From positions 308,001 through 372,000 of the forward strand of contig JALIGW010000015.1 of NCBI GenBank assembly GCA_023053685.1: DNA of 64,000 nucleotides. Reading direction: 5' to 3'. Position 1 is the stretch's first letter; every line of letters starts with the position of its first letter. Shown here one piece after another: positions 22,135 to 33,620 of the stretch. The DNA comes from Diadophis punctatus similis (Eukaryota; Chordata; Lepidosauria; Squamata; Dipsadidae). Under the pieces are notes generated by a model. The model was not told the origin of the DNA. It did not search any database and worked only from the letters and a program-made list of their open reading frames with translations. The translations under genes and the position numbers were made by a program.

Positions 22135-22385
22135 CAGGGGTGAAATGCTACCGGTTCGGTTCGGTTCAGGCGTACCGGTAGCAGAGGCAGTGTGAGGCTC
22201 CGCCCACCCGCCCGGATGCTGCCATTTTCCGTTTTTAACCCTATGCGAATGCGCAAAGCCTTCTGCGCATGCACAGAGGGTGAAAAAGTGCATGTGAACA
22301 TGGCGCGTATGGGAGCGAAGCGAGCGCGCATGCGCAAATCGCGCGCTTCCGAACCAGTAGGGAAGGTAAGTAGATTTCACTGCTA
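22135..22385. mobile_element. GC-rich hAT-like MITE with NRF1-like motif
   Basis: Ends CAGGGGTGAAATGCTACCGG and AAGTAGATTTCACTGCT, flanked by GATCCCTC (22127-22134) and AATCCCTC (22386-22393), 7 of 8 matching. The CpG-rich core has CGCGCATGCGCA (22325-22336), an NRF1-type palindrome, and TGCGCATGCACA near 22264. Confidence 0.85.
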
Positions 22386-22633
22386 AATCCCTCTCTTCCT
22401 TCCATAAGTCCCAATCCTGCTGTTTCTTCTTCCCTTCACCCACTACAAAGGATGAAAAAACTGGTTTACACAAACCACAAATGTTAAGTGAAGCTTGCTA
22501 GATGCTGGAGGCAGATTAAATCTGCTATGTTTCACCTTCCCATTTCCTCCACATAGGCCTTCAGGGCCGCGATCTTCCCTAATAAGTTGTGTTTTTATTG
22601 TTGCAAGCAACAAACATGGCAAAAAGGGATAGT

Positions 22634-23292
22634 TATAATGGTAGTCCTTGATTTACGACAGCTCATTTAGTGACCGTACAAAGTGACAACGGCACAGAAA
22701 AAAGTGACTTATGACCATGTTTCACAGTTGCGACCTTTGCAGCATCCTCATGATCATATGATCAAAATTCAGACGCTTGGCAGCCGGTTCATACTTACGA
22801 CTGTTTCTGTGTCCCATGGTCATGGGATCCCCTTTAGCGACCTTCTGATAAGCAAAGTCAATGGGGAAGCCAGGTTTTTTTTTAGTACTTAGACTTATAT
22901 ACCGCTTCATAGTGCTTTACAGCCCTCTCTAAGCGGTTTACAGAGTTCAGCATATTGCCCCCAACAATCTGGGTCCTCCTTTTACCGACCTCAGAAGGAT
23001 GGAAGGCTGAGTCAACCTTGAGCCTGGTGAGATTTGAACAGCTGAACTGCTGAACTAGCAGTCAGCTGGAGTAGCCTGCAGTAGCTGCATTTAACCACTG
23101 TGCCACCTCGGCTCTAGTAACCCGGTTGTTCACTTAACAACCGGGTTACTAACTTATCAACTGTGGTGATTCATTGAATCACTGTGGCGAGAAAGGTCGT
23201 AAAATGGGCAAAAGTCACTTAACTAACAGATGCCTCACTTAACAACAGAAATTTTGGGCTCCACTGTGGTTGTAAGTCGAGGACTACCTGTG
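22634..23292. mobile_element. Tigger/mariner-like MITE split by a Sauria SINE
   Basis: Left part 22634-22880 (GTAGTCCTTGATTTACGACA ... GGGGAAGCCAGG) and right part about 23115-23292 (CGGTTGTTCACTTAACAACC ... GTAAGTCGAGGACTACCTGT) together make a full copy. The SINE at 22881-23114 interrupts it, so the MITE is older. Confidence 0.8.
22881..23114 (-). mobile_element. Sauria-type SINE nested in MITE
   Basis: Tail side AGTACTTAGACTTATATACC, then CTCTAAGCGGTTTACAGAG, CCCCCAACAATCTGGGTCC and the tRNA-like head ending TTTAACCACTGTGCCACC. Nearly complete. Confidence 0.9.
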
Positions 23293-23427
23293 TTCGCATT
23301 TCAGTTTGTGCATTGAACTGCGAATAAAATTTGAAATGCCTTCAAAGCGCACCATTGTAGGATTATAAAAGGCATAGCAGCAAATGGACCGAAGAGCCAA
23401 AACAAGACGGCAGATGGGCTTTACAAA

Positions 23428-23639
23428 TAGCAATAGCACTTAGACTTATATACCGTTTCACAGTGCTTTACAGCCCTCTCTAAGCAGTTTACAGAGTCAG
23501 CCTATGGCCCCCAACAATCTGGGTCCTCATATTCCTGACCTCGGAAGGATGGAAGGCTGAGTCAACCTTGAGCCGGTTAGGATCGAAATCCTGGCTGGCG
23601 GCAGAGCCTGCAATACTGCATTCTATCCATTGTACCACC
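23428..23639 (-). mobile_element. Sauria-type SINE, copy 1 of a pair
   Basis: Starts ATAGCAATAGCACTTAGAC and ends with the head CTATCCATTGTACCACC. The head abuts the GGAA array. The pair (with 23746-23970) is flanked by a 44-bp direct duplication. Confidence 0.9.
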
Positions 23640-23745
23640 AAGGAAGGAAGGAAGGAAGGAAGGAAGGAAGGAAGGAAGGAAGGAAGGAAGGAAGGAAGGA
23701 AGGAAGGAAGGAAGGAAGGAAGGAAGGAAGGAAGGAAGGAAGGAA
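23640..23745. repeat. (GGAA)n microsatellite between two SINEs
   Basis: About 26 perfect GGAA units. Confidence 0.97.
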
Positions 23746-23970
23746 TAGCAACAGCATTTAGACTTATATACCACTTCACAGAGATTTACAGTCCTCTCTA
23801 AGCGGTTTAGAAAGTCAGCCTATTGTCCCCAACAGTCTGGGTTCTCATTTTACCCAACTCGGAAGAATGGAAGGCTGAGTCAACCTTGAGCCGGTCAGGA
23901 TCGAACTGCTGGCAGCCAGCAGTCAGCAGAAGTAGCCTGCAGTACTGCATTCTAACCACTGCGCCACTCT
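23746..23970 (-). mobile_element. Sauria-type SINE, copy 2 of a pair
   Basis: Starts AATAGCAACAGCATTTAGAC and ends at CTAACCACTGCGCCACTC. It differs from copy 1 at many positions, so it is not a recent exact duplicate. Confidence 0.9.
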
Positions 23971-24016
23971 GACAAACGGAACGAAGAGCCAAAACAAGAT
24001 GGCAGATGAGCTTTGC

Positions 24017-25107
<1,091 letters not shown>

Positions 25108-25715
25108 ACAGGGCCTTGGGCGCTCTCTGAGCTTGGTTGTTTTTCTTGAAGATGTTACGTGACCTAGCTAGGTAACATCTTCAGTGCTAGAAGAGAATTG
25201 GATTTGGGAGGAGGAGGAGGAGGAGGAGGAGGAGGAGGAGGAGGAGGAGGAGGAGGAGGAGGAAAAAAACTCTGAGGTCTTTGGTGCTCTCTGAGGTGGC
25301 TTGTTTTCTTGCAGACGTTTCATTATCCAAACCAGGTAACATCATCAGTGCTAGAAGAAAATTGGGATTTAGGGGAAGGAGGAGGACTGTGGGATCCTTG
25401 GTGCTCTCTGAACTTGGTTGGTGGTTTTTTCAGATGTTTCCTTACCCAACTAGGTAACATTATCAGTGTTAGAATGGAGTGGGGTTTGCAGGGAGGAGGA
25501 GGAGGAGGAGGAGGAGACTGTGAGGTCCTTGGTGCTCTCTGAGCTTGGTTGTTTTCTTGCAGACATTTCCTTACCCAACTAGGTAACATCATCAGTGCTA
25601 GAAGGGAGTGGGGTTTGTTCTCATTTTGTATACTAGTGGCTTGCCCTGTCAGTGTTGGTAGAAGTGATGATGTTCCCTAGTTGGGTAGGGAAGCATCTAC
25701 AAGGAAACAACCATC
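25108..25715 (-). repeat. Tandem module with AGG tracts, locus 2
   Basis: Four reverse-orientation copies of the 4110 module (each with GGTGCTCTCTGAGSTTGG, TTTCTTGCAGAYRTTTC, CTAGGTAACATCATCAGTG), separated by (GGA)n tracts at 25207-25262, 25374-25386 and 25493-25515. A forward piece follows at about 25660-25712, so the locus is head-to-head like locus 1. Confidence 0.7.
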
Positions 25716-26705
25716 CTTAAATGCTGTTCAACACATGGCAAAGCAGAATGTTAGTGAGGACACCCATGTGCTTAGCTGAACCCCAAGATCTTATTCATCT
25801 CCTATCTTTATTCGCTGTAAAATTAACACATCACTATCTTTTTTTCCCTAGAAGTCTCCTAGACAACATGGCTTCACAGACCTTCTCAAAATGGAATGAC
25901 GGTAAGTTCTTTACTTTGGGGATAGGCTTGGTTACCTGAAGAGAAAATATCCTAAAATGTCTCGGCGTCGGCAGCAAAATTTCAAAGGGTGCTCAATGTT
26001 TTTGATATTTTGTAATGTTCCGCTATGATTTTTTTCCCCTTCTCTCCTTTCTATAGATTGAACAGAGGAACTGTCTCTTTTTCTTCTGCTGCTCTAAATT
26101 TTTTTTACATCCTTTTCTTAATCCAGGCCTGAGGTGGGAATTCTCAATTTACACAAGAGCAAAAAATCCATGCCCTTTGAATACCAGATATAAACATTTT
26201 GAAACTTAAAGCTTAGAACATTTTTAACACATAAAGTGTGCCTCTAAGTCCAGAATGGAGAATTGAGGGAGTCAAGGTAAGCAGATGTATTTGTCTTTAT
26301 TGTCCCTGTCTCATTTAGTCCTTATTTGGGAAAAAGGAAACACTTTTATTTTCCAAACAGCTATAAACATCATTTATGGTTTCTTTTTCCATGCTTTCCT
26401 TATCTTTTGCCTTGAAAATTATCCTCCCCTGAGTTTTTATTAGTTTCTTCAAACATTTGTAGATATCACCTCAAGCCTGTCATAACCTTGAGACAAACCC
26501 CAAGGTCACTTGGTGAAATCTGTCACTTGTGATTTTGTTCACAAATAGACTTTGGTTAGGATCAACAAAGTGTTGTTGCCATGAAGAAAGATGGGTGCCA
26601 GGATGGTCACTGAACGGACCACAACTATTCATTAATCACTTCCTCAGTCTAGAAATGGACAATCTAGTATGACAAATCTGCAAATCATTTTTCCAATATA
26701 TTTAT
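25716..26705. other. Unannotated sequence with one exon candidate
   Basis: Single-copy-like apart from the exon candidate listed separately. No repeat recognised. Confidence 0.35.
25852..25901 (+). CDS. Candidate small exon (start-codon exon)
   Basis: Preceded by a long pyrimidine tract and CCCTAG (acceptor AG at 25850-25851) and followed by G|GTAAGT (donor at 25902), both close to vertebrate consensus. Inside is AACATGG, a good initiation context, with ATG at 25868 opening MASQTFSKWND, then phase 1 at the donor. I do not recognise the protein start. The flanking kilobase is free of recognised repeats. It could equally be a chance pairing of splice-like words; no partner exons are visible in the window. 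Confidence 0.25.
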
Positions 26706-26706
26706 C

Positions 26707-26945
26707 AGGAGGAGGAGGAGGAGGAGGAGGAGGAGGAGGAGGGGGGGAGGGGGAGGAGGAGGGGGGGAGGAGGAGGAGGGTGATGGAGAAGGAGGAGGAG
26801 GAGAAGGAGGAGGAGGAGGAGGAGGAGGAAGAAGAAGAAGAAGAAGAAGAAGAAGAAGAAGAAGAAGAAGAAGAAGAAGAAGAAGAAGAAGAAGAAGAAG
26901 AAGAAGAAGAAGAAGAAGAAGAAGAAGAAGAAGAAGAAGAAGAAG

Positions 26946-26979
<34 letters not shown>
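26707..26979. repeat. (GGA)n-(GAA)n-(CAA)n compound array
   Basis: GGA units with G runs (26707-26827), a long perfect GAA run (about 26828-26946) and CAA units (26947-26979). The poly-Glu/poly-Gln frame is a repeat translation. Confidence 0.97.
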
Positions 26980-27609
26980 GGCACTAAAACTGATCTTGAT
27001 TAGTCTCATGGACAACTTGCAAATCTTCAACCCAAGTTAGTAAAGCGTTTTTATAAAATCAACATAGGTGAAATATGAAATCCCTGCTATCTTAAATAGA
27101 GCGCCACTTTTCCTAACAACACCCCAAAGGTCTGCGTACTTAGAAATGCACGCATTTTGTTAGTGAAGAGTGTCGTCACACACCATTGAATTTCCCTGCA
27201 CGACTTCGGCAAACACAGGTTTCATTCTCCGCTGCCATGCGCACATTTGCAAAACGCACAAGGCCCCACTCAAGGGAGGGGAGGAAAGGAACAGCTTGAC
27301 AAGTTGTCAAATCAACATTAAAGCATCGATGGGAACTAATTAACAAGCACACTGGGCTTAAACAAGTGCCACCAAGATGCTGTGTGGGGAACGCACCCAA
27401 CCAAGCCTCCGCAGCAGGGAGACTGCGAGAGCGCAAAGTGTTGGGGTCTTTGGTTGTGGTTTGTAATGAAGTGGACTAATAGGCCTTGGGTTAAGTCAGT
27501 TTCAAAAGCATACAGGGGGAATACATATGTTCCTTTCATGCATGAATATGCAATGTAGAGAAGATTTTTAGAACTGGCTAAGAATCCTGGGAAATCTAGT
27601 CCTCATCGA
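26980..27609. other. Unannotated sequence
   Basis: No repeat family recognised, ordinary composition. Confidence 0.35.
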
Positions 27610-27611
27610 TT

Positions 27612-27722
27612 TGAAGATTCAGTTGAAGAAGGCCAAGATCAAAGGAAAAGATGGTACCACTCTATACTCCACTGGTGAGGCTGTATTTGAAATACTGTGT
27701 CCAGTTCTGGTGACCACGATGC
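27612..27722 (+). mobile_element. CR1 LINE fragment, left part of a split copy
   Basis: The words ACTCCACTGGTGAGGC and AATACTGTGTCCAGTTCTGG correspond to the RT-proximal part of CR1 ORF2 just before the ETLERVQRR segment. The next CR1 segment begins at 29017, so this and that piece look like one copy later opened by arrays, a MITE and an LTR. Confidence 0.6.
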
Positions 27723-27758
27723 TATATCGATCTATATCTCTCTGTCTCTGTCTCTGTC

Positions 27759-27792
<34 letters not shown>

Positions 27793-27986
27793 CCGCTACC
27801 TCTACCTCTGCTTCTACCTCTACCTCTATCTCTATCTCTATCTCTATCTCTATCTCTATCTCTACTTACCTACATCCATCCATCCATCCATCCATCCATC
27901 CATCCATCCATCCATCCATCCATCCATCCATCCATCTATCTCTACCTACCTACCTACCTACATCTGTCTGTCTGTCTGTCTATCTG

Positions 27987-28017
<31 letters not shown>

Positions 28018-28022
28018 GTCTG

Positions 28023-28099
<77 letters not shown>
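27723..28099. repeat. CTGT/CTAT/CCAT/CTAC compound array
   Basis: Successive blocks: (TCTCTG)n and (TC)n to about 27792, (CTCTAC)n/(CTCTAT)n to 27870, (CATC)n 27872-27935, (CTAC)n, (CTGT)n, then long (CTAT)n to 28099. Confidence 0.95.
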
Positions 28100-28100
<1 letters not shown>

Positions 28101-28233
28101 ATGTTTCCCTGAAATTAAGACCCTGTCTTATATTTTTTTAAACCCTGAAATAAGCTCTTGGCCTTATTGCCATGCACTCAAAAGCCCGTTTGGGCTTATT
28201 ATCAGGGGATGTCTTATTTTGGGGAAAACAGGG
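28100..28233. mobile_element. Mariner-type palindromic MITE inside TATC array
   Basis: TGTTTCCCTGAAATTAAGAC at the left and TCTTATTTTGGGGAAAACAG at the right, with the same centre as the 19001 copy (GGCCTTATTGCCATGCACTC). Flanks are TATC repeats on both sides; TA target site inferred. Confidence 0.85.
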
Positions 28234-28309
<76 letters not shown>

Positions 28310-28316
28310 ATATATC

Positions 28317-28389
<73 letters not shown>

Positions 28390-28400
28390 ATCTGTCTATC

Positions 28401-28491
<91 letters not shown>

Positions 28492-28502
28492 ATCTGTCTA
28501 TC

Positions 28503-28581
<79 letters not shown>

Positions 28582-28588
28582 ATCTATC
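28234..28588. repeat. (CTAT)n array with CATC interruptions
   Basis: About 350 bp of GATA-class repeat. The interruption TATCATCTGTCTATCATC occurs at about 28387 and again near 28489, indicating a ~102-bp block duplication. Confidence 0.97.
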
Positions 28589-28593
28589 TACAC

Positions 28594-29010
28594 TGTCAGG
28601 CCGAAGCCATTTTAGTTGGGGTCTTTGGCCTGCCACACTTTATGCTATTTTAAAATGTATTCTTTGCTGTGGAAATTTGGGCGGGGTCATTGCATGAGGG
28701 ATATCTGCATGTAGTCATAACAAATTCCTTCTAGATTGCCAAGGTCATCCTTTGTCTTTTGCACTCCTGCACCTGCACGGAAGGAGATGGGAGTTGCTGC
28801 CAAGTTGGCAGATGAAGATTGGTTAACGTGATGGACTTGGGGGTGTGGGGACAAGGGCTTGAACTTTCAACTGGGTGGAGAAACCCCTGGGACTTCAGAT
28901 TCGGGTTTCTCCCAGATGTGCCAACATGGCTCTGTTAATAAATTGGAACTTTGAGGAATACGTTGCCTTGAACTCTGATTTAATTTTCGATGCTATTTGG
29001 CATCCTGACA
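28594..29010 (+). mobile_element. Solo LTR, 417 bp, 5-bp target duplication
   Basis: Begins TGTCAGGCCGAAGCC and ends GGCATCCTGACA: TG...CA with 7-bp inverted ends TGTCAGG/CCTGACA. TACAC flanks both sides (28589-28593, 29011-29015). A polyadenylation signal AATAAA lies at 28937-28942, and a GC-rich word (GGGCGGGGTCA) near 28680. No internal region, so a recombined solo LTR of a Gypsy- or ERV-type element. It sits at the border of the TATC array and older CR1 sequence. Confidence 0.85.
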
Positions 29011-29016
29011 TACACA

Positions 29017-29497
29017 CACTGAGGCCCTAGAAAGAGTGAAGAGAAGAGCCACAATGATGATAAAGGACCTGGAGGCTAAATCCTAAGAAGAATGGCCAAA
29101 GGAACTAGGTAGATGTAGCTTAACGAAGAGAAGGCTTAGGAAAAGACCTGATTCTTAGGAGATAGATCTTATTAGAAGACCTCATATCAGTCATCCAATA
29201 CTTGAAGGGGGAAGAGGAGGTTGATTTGTTCTCCAAAGCAGCTAAAGGCAGGACAAGAAGCAATGGATGGAAGCTGGTCAGAGGGAGATCCAACTTGGAA
29301 ATAAGGAAGAATTTCCTGACAGTGAGAACGATTAATCAAGGGAACAGCTTTCCTCCTGGAGTTCTGGGTGCTCCATTCTTGGAGGTATTCAAGAAAATAT
29401 TGGGCCACCATTTGTCCGGGATAATATGAAGTCTCCTGTCTTGGGCAGGGGGTTGAATTAGATGATCTCCAAGGTTGCTTCCAACTCTATGATTCTA
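29017..29497 (+). mobile_element. CR1 LINE 3' end, right part of a split copy
   Basis: Begins TGAGGCCCTAGAAAGAGTG (TLERV-equivalent), runs through [20 protein letters not shown] and NLEIRKNFLTVRTIN, and ends with a diverged 3' UTR (GGGGGTTGAATTAGATGATC) and CCAACTCTATGATTC. More diverged than the CR1 copies at 34240 and 57795. Confidence 0.8.
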
Positions 29498-29789
29498 AGG
29501 TCAAACTCGACGGAACTTTTGAGTAAAAGTTGAGATGCATGCCTCCCCGCTCTTACTACATCCATAATCATGTTGCATTCACGTGAGTTGAGCTTGCACG
29601 CTGAGGTAAACCATATTATATCTTATGTTTGTTCAATAAACTATATTCAACCCTAGTTTATTGACTAAACCATCACAGGGTTTGCACGAAGCTTAGGCTC
29701 TAAACATGCTTGACTCATGGCTGGATCCAGAGAATGTTCAGCCAAAACCAAGTCAATCACAATCTGGCTAAATCAAACATGTGAACTTA

Positions 29790-30018
29790 GCAATAGCAAT
29801 AGCACTTAGACTTATATACCGCTTCATAGTGCTTTACAGCCCTCTCTAAGCGGTTTACAGAGTTCAGCATATTGCCCCCAACAAACTGGGTCCTCATTTT
29901 ACCGACCTCAGAAGGATGGAAGGCTGAGTCAACCCTGAGCCGGTGAGATTTGAACAGCTGAACTGCTGAACTAGCAGTAGCCTGCAGTGCTACATTTAAC
30001 TACTGAACCATCTCTGCT
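29790..30018 (-). mobile_element. Sauria-type SINE
   Basis: AGCAATAGCAATAGCACTTAG at the tail, CTCTAAGCGGTTTACAGAG, GAAGGATGGAAGGCTGAG and a degraded head (TTTAACTACTGAACCATC). Confidence 0.88.
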
Positions 30019-30493
30019 CTTAAACCCTTCAACTTCAATGTAACAGATACGAATGATACAGGAACAAAAGAGATAGCTCTCTTTCAGCCCCAGCCAGGGC
30101 CAAAAATCATCACGGAATGTTTCTGAGTGAATTCACACATCTTCCTAAGCCAAGTTATTGACTACATGCATTTCTAGCGGGCTCTTTGCAGTATCCAGGA
30201 TACCGGGTGGAATTTTTTAACAAGGGGAAGCAAAACTCAGTAAGCTCAATTGCTTGCGGTTAGGGCTGTTGTCAGTAAGGCTGAAGCCAGTGAGCATTTG
30301 AAAAAGCAAGGTGATTGTGATGACATTAAGACAATTAATCACTGCCAGAGAGTAAGGGTCACCCAACAATGCATGCTGAGAAGAGCGGCGGGGATTCTCA
30401 GAGGCTGAATGGGTTAGCAGAGAATAAACAAGCTGCTATGTCCACAAAGGAATAAGACTTTTAGAGGTTATTTCAACTTATAGGCATGCCTAT
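30019..30493. other. Unannotated sequence
   Basis: No repeat family or exon recognised. Confidence 0.35.
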
Positions 30494-30600
<107 letters not shown>

Positions 30601-30969
30601 ATTCACAAAAAATGTAATACACAGCAAACGAGATTTATATGCTGGATTTCGTATCACTATATCACAAGTCGAACACTTCCCAAGCGTCTAGGACTGTGTG
30701 ATGTATTTTCGTATGATGCACGCAGACCCAAGTACGATGGCCTTTTGCAACTGACAGATCGTGATTTTGTCAATGTTTATTGCTTTCAAATGCCGGTTAA
30801 GGTCTTTTGGCACAGCACCCAGTGTGCCGATTACCACTGGGACCACCTGTACTGGTTTATGCCAGAGTCGTTGTAATTCGATTTTAAGGTCCTGATATCG
30901 GTTAAGTTTTTCTTGTTGTTTTTCATCAATTCGACTGTCACCTGGTATGGCGACATCAATGATCCACAC
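30601..30969 (-). mobile_element. Non-LTR retrotransposon 3' end (R2/R4/Dong-like)
   Basis: A minus-strand frame (30969 to 30688) reads as the C-terminal part of a LINE pol with the signature WIIDVAIPGDSRIDEKQQEK, RYQDLKIELQRLW and VVPVVIGTLGAVPK. I associate this C-terminal region with elements using a restriction-like endonuclease (R2/R4/Dong type), from memory and not checked. It is 5'-truncated and enclosed by ATT-type arrays on both sides, consistent with a TAA-directed target site. Confidence 0.6.
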
Positions 30970-30974
30970 TTTTT

Positions 30975-31004
30975 TATTTTATATTATTATTATTATTATT
31001 GTTG

Positions 31005-31038
<34 letters not shown>

Positions 31039-31075
31039 CATTATCATTATCATTATCATTATCATTATCATTATC

Positions 31076-31107
<32 letters not shown>

Positions 31108-31139
31108 CATTATTATCATTATTATCATTATTATTATTG
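30975..31139. repeat. (ATT)n/(ATTATC)n array
   Basis: ATT units, then a long hexamer run ATTATC (about 31010-31105), then ATT/ATC mixture. Confidence 0.96.
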
Positions 31140-31295
31140 ATGATCATCGCATAGTCAGCCAGATGTTCAGACTGGGTTTGGCATTTTTGTGTCCCTATCG
31201 AGTCCTTACCAAGGACCTAGAATAAGCAGACACATAAGAGATAAGCATTAAGATAAACATTACGAGATAAGCAGAGACATCATCCTGCCAACAAA

Positions 31296-31405
31296 AGTGC
31301 GTATAGTCAAGGCTATGGTTTTCCCAGTTTCAATGTACGGCTGTGAAAGTTCGACCATAAGAAAGACTGAGCGCCAAAGAATTGAGTCCACACTTGTCTT
31401 TCCCA
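31296..31405 (+). mobile_element. BovB (RTE) LINE fragment
   Basis: The frame reads TKVRIVKAMVFPVSMYGCES then a degraded continuation (TIRKTERQRIES), the conserved late-ORF2 segment of BovB. It is followed by unrelated sequence. Confidence 0.8.
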
Positions 31406-31663
31406 GACTGGTGACATCAAGATATATTGAGAGGATGAGTCCTCAAAAGTTCCCAGCTTACAACAATACTAGAATTTGAGATTCAAACAAGTTTGGAAGG
31501 CAGCACCACATGGGAGGCTGGGTTCTATTATCTTAATTGACATCGATATATATTTAGTTGTATTTTACACATCTTATGCAATGATTAATATTAGTACACA
31601 GTATTGAAATTTCACATGCTAATGTACCCTAAACCCTGTCTTGTAACAGGATAGGCAAACCAA

Positions 31664-32045
31664 TGCTTGTTGTTGTTGTTAGTTGCAAAGTCATGTCCAA
31701 CCCATTGCAACCCCATGGAGAACGTTCCTCCAGGCCTTCCTATCCTCTACCATCCCCCGGAGTCCATTTAAGCTCATACCAACTGCTTCAGTGACTCCAT
31801 CCAGCCACCTCATTCTCTGCCATCCCCTTCTCCTTTTGCCCTCAATCTTTCCCAGCATTCGGCTCTTCTCCAGTGAGTCCTTCCTTCTCATTAGGTGGCC
31901 AAAGTATTTGAGTTTCACCTTCAGGATCTGGCCTTCTAAAGAGCAGTCAGGGTTGATCTCCTCTACGACTGACCGGTTTGATCACCTTGCAGTCCAAGGG
32001 ACTCGCAGGAGTCTTCTCCAGCATCGTAGTTCAAATGCTTAAAAA
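31664..32045 (-). mobile_element. BovB (RTE) LINE 3' end
   Basis: The minus strand encodes the BovB C-terminus (LKYFGHLMRRKDSLEKSRML, GKIEGKRRRGWQRMRWLDGV, then LRGMVEDRKAWRN), with a degraded upstream portion to about 32045 (CWRRLLRVPWTARR-like). The 3' end is the (GTT)n at 31668-31680. Opposite orientation to the fragment at 31296. BovB is the classic horizontally transferred squamate LINE. Confidence 0.88.
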
Positions 32046-32330
32046 TCTTCTAAACACATGTATGTATAGTCAGGAAGCCAGGATTGGTCACTTTAAAAAC
32101 ATAACAAACCTACAAAGTGATAATCCAGGGGGGGATCCACAAATCAACTTTCAGAGAACTGGGCTACATAGTTCAGTCATTCAATAGCTAATCTGAGTCT
32201 GATAATTTTAAAGAAAATGGTTCTAAGATTATGTTATCTGTAAGTACCGTAGTTCTCTAGTGAACTCTATTTATTCTTGAGAAGGCCTGCTTCTCATCTA
32301 AACCTTCTCAACTGGGTGTCAACCTTCAGC

Positions 32331-32637
32331 CAGAGGTGGGTTCCTACCAGTGCGGTCCAGTGCGGGCGCTCCGGTAGTAGCCTGCTGATGATATAATTTA
32401 GGCGTGACGGCTCCGGTGCTGTCTGTGCCGGTTTGTGCGCGGCGCCATATTTGTTTCCTAATTTTTGGTGAATTTTTGGCTCTCTGAGCATGTGCGGAAG
32501 GAAAATCATCCCTCTGCGCAAGTGTGGAACTAAAATTGCATGCCGGGACGCGCGCGTGCAGGCGAGTGTAGCGAGCGCGCGTGTGCGAAATGTCACGATG
32601 CACACCGGTAGGAAAAGATAAAAGGAACCCGCCCCTG
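32331..32637. mobile_element. GC-rich hAT MITE, 307 bp
   Basis: Ends CAGAGGTGGGTTCCTACC and AAAGGAACCCGCCCCTG with perfect 8-bp target duplication CCTTCAGC (32323-32330, 32638-32645). Inside are CGGCGCCATATTTG, GAGCATGTGCGG and CTCTGCGCAAGTGTGG. Confidence 0.92.
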
Positions 32638-32645
32638 CCTTCAGC

Positions 32646-33112
32646 CATTTCCACTCACTGGGATTAGAGTTTTCCCCTGTGGGATTTGGAATCATATGGG
32701 GACTCAGAATCCAGATTAACATTTTTAGAGTCCTCATTTTCCTGGCTCCAGACCAGGATTCCTTGATGCAGTTGTTCCTCTGGGACATCCAGATCTGAAG
32801 GCTCTGATTCATCCTCTAATGAAAACTTCACCAGCAGAAGATGTCAGCCTTTATGACTAGCCCTTATGGTTATTTCATAGTTCACTGTGTCATGGGAACC
32901 CAGAACATTGGGTGAATTCAATAAATGACGGTTCAGTGAACCACCGGGAAGCAAGAAACGCAGTCACATTCCATCTCTCATGGAATCTGTGGAGGTCTTG
33001 AAACAGAAACAGGAGAAATATGCAAAGACGAGATGGAGGCAGGTCCTCAGCTGCATGAAGTTGGCCTCCCTTTGAGGCAGAATAAAATGGCAGGAATATT
33101 CATAGGAGACGC
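32646..33112. other. Unannotated sequence
   Basis: Single-copy-like; no element or exon recognised. Confidence 0.35.
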
Positions 33113-33120
33113 AGTGAACA

Positions 33121-33620
33121 TAAGGTGACCAGATTTTAATATTTGTATTGTATTGTATTGTATAGCGGGACACCATTGATGGGGGGGGGGGTTTCTAGGG
33201 GAGCAAGACGGGAGGGGTCCATCTCTCTTATCCTGCAGCCCATCCACGTGAATAAAGGTGGAGACACAAATCCAGGATTGCTTTGCTGCAGCTTTGTGCA
33301 CCCCCCCCAAACACCCCCCCTCATCGCAGCCCTTACCGCCGCTCTCGCTCCCTGCCTGGCTGCAGACTCCGCCTGCCTTCCCGAAGCAGTTCACTTTTGT
33401 TTCGTGGCGGGAGAAGGAAGAAAGCGGGCAGCGAGAGCGGCAGCCTCTTCCAAGCGCAGGCCTAGCCCTATACCCGCCCGGGGGGCTGCCGCCCACCCGG
33501 CCACCAGCGGCTTCCGCGCCGCACTTGCTTGGCGGGACTTTTTTGAAACGCTGTGGGACGCGGGACAAATTATTAAAAAGCGGGACTGTCCTGCCAAAAG
33601 CGGGACGTCTGGTCACCTTA
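33121..33620. mobile_element. hAT element with TAAGGTGACC ends, 500 bp
   Basis: Terminal inverted repeats TAAGGTGACCAGA / TCTGGTCACCTTA and perfect 8-bp target duplication AGTGAACA (33113-33120, 33621-33628). Subterminal AGCGGGACACC and AAGCGGGACTGTC, CpG-rich middle. The overlapping frames of 160-189 codons are not supported by any domain. Sister copy at 45868. Confidence 0.95.

Noticed and set aside
26669..27040. Poly-Glu/poly-Gln frame resembling a polyglutamine protein
   Set aside because: The frame is entirely GGA/GAA/CAA microsatellite plus short random ends; no splice or start context supports it.
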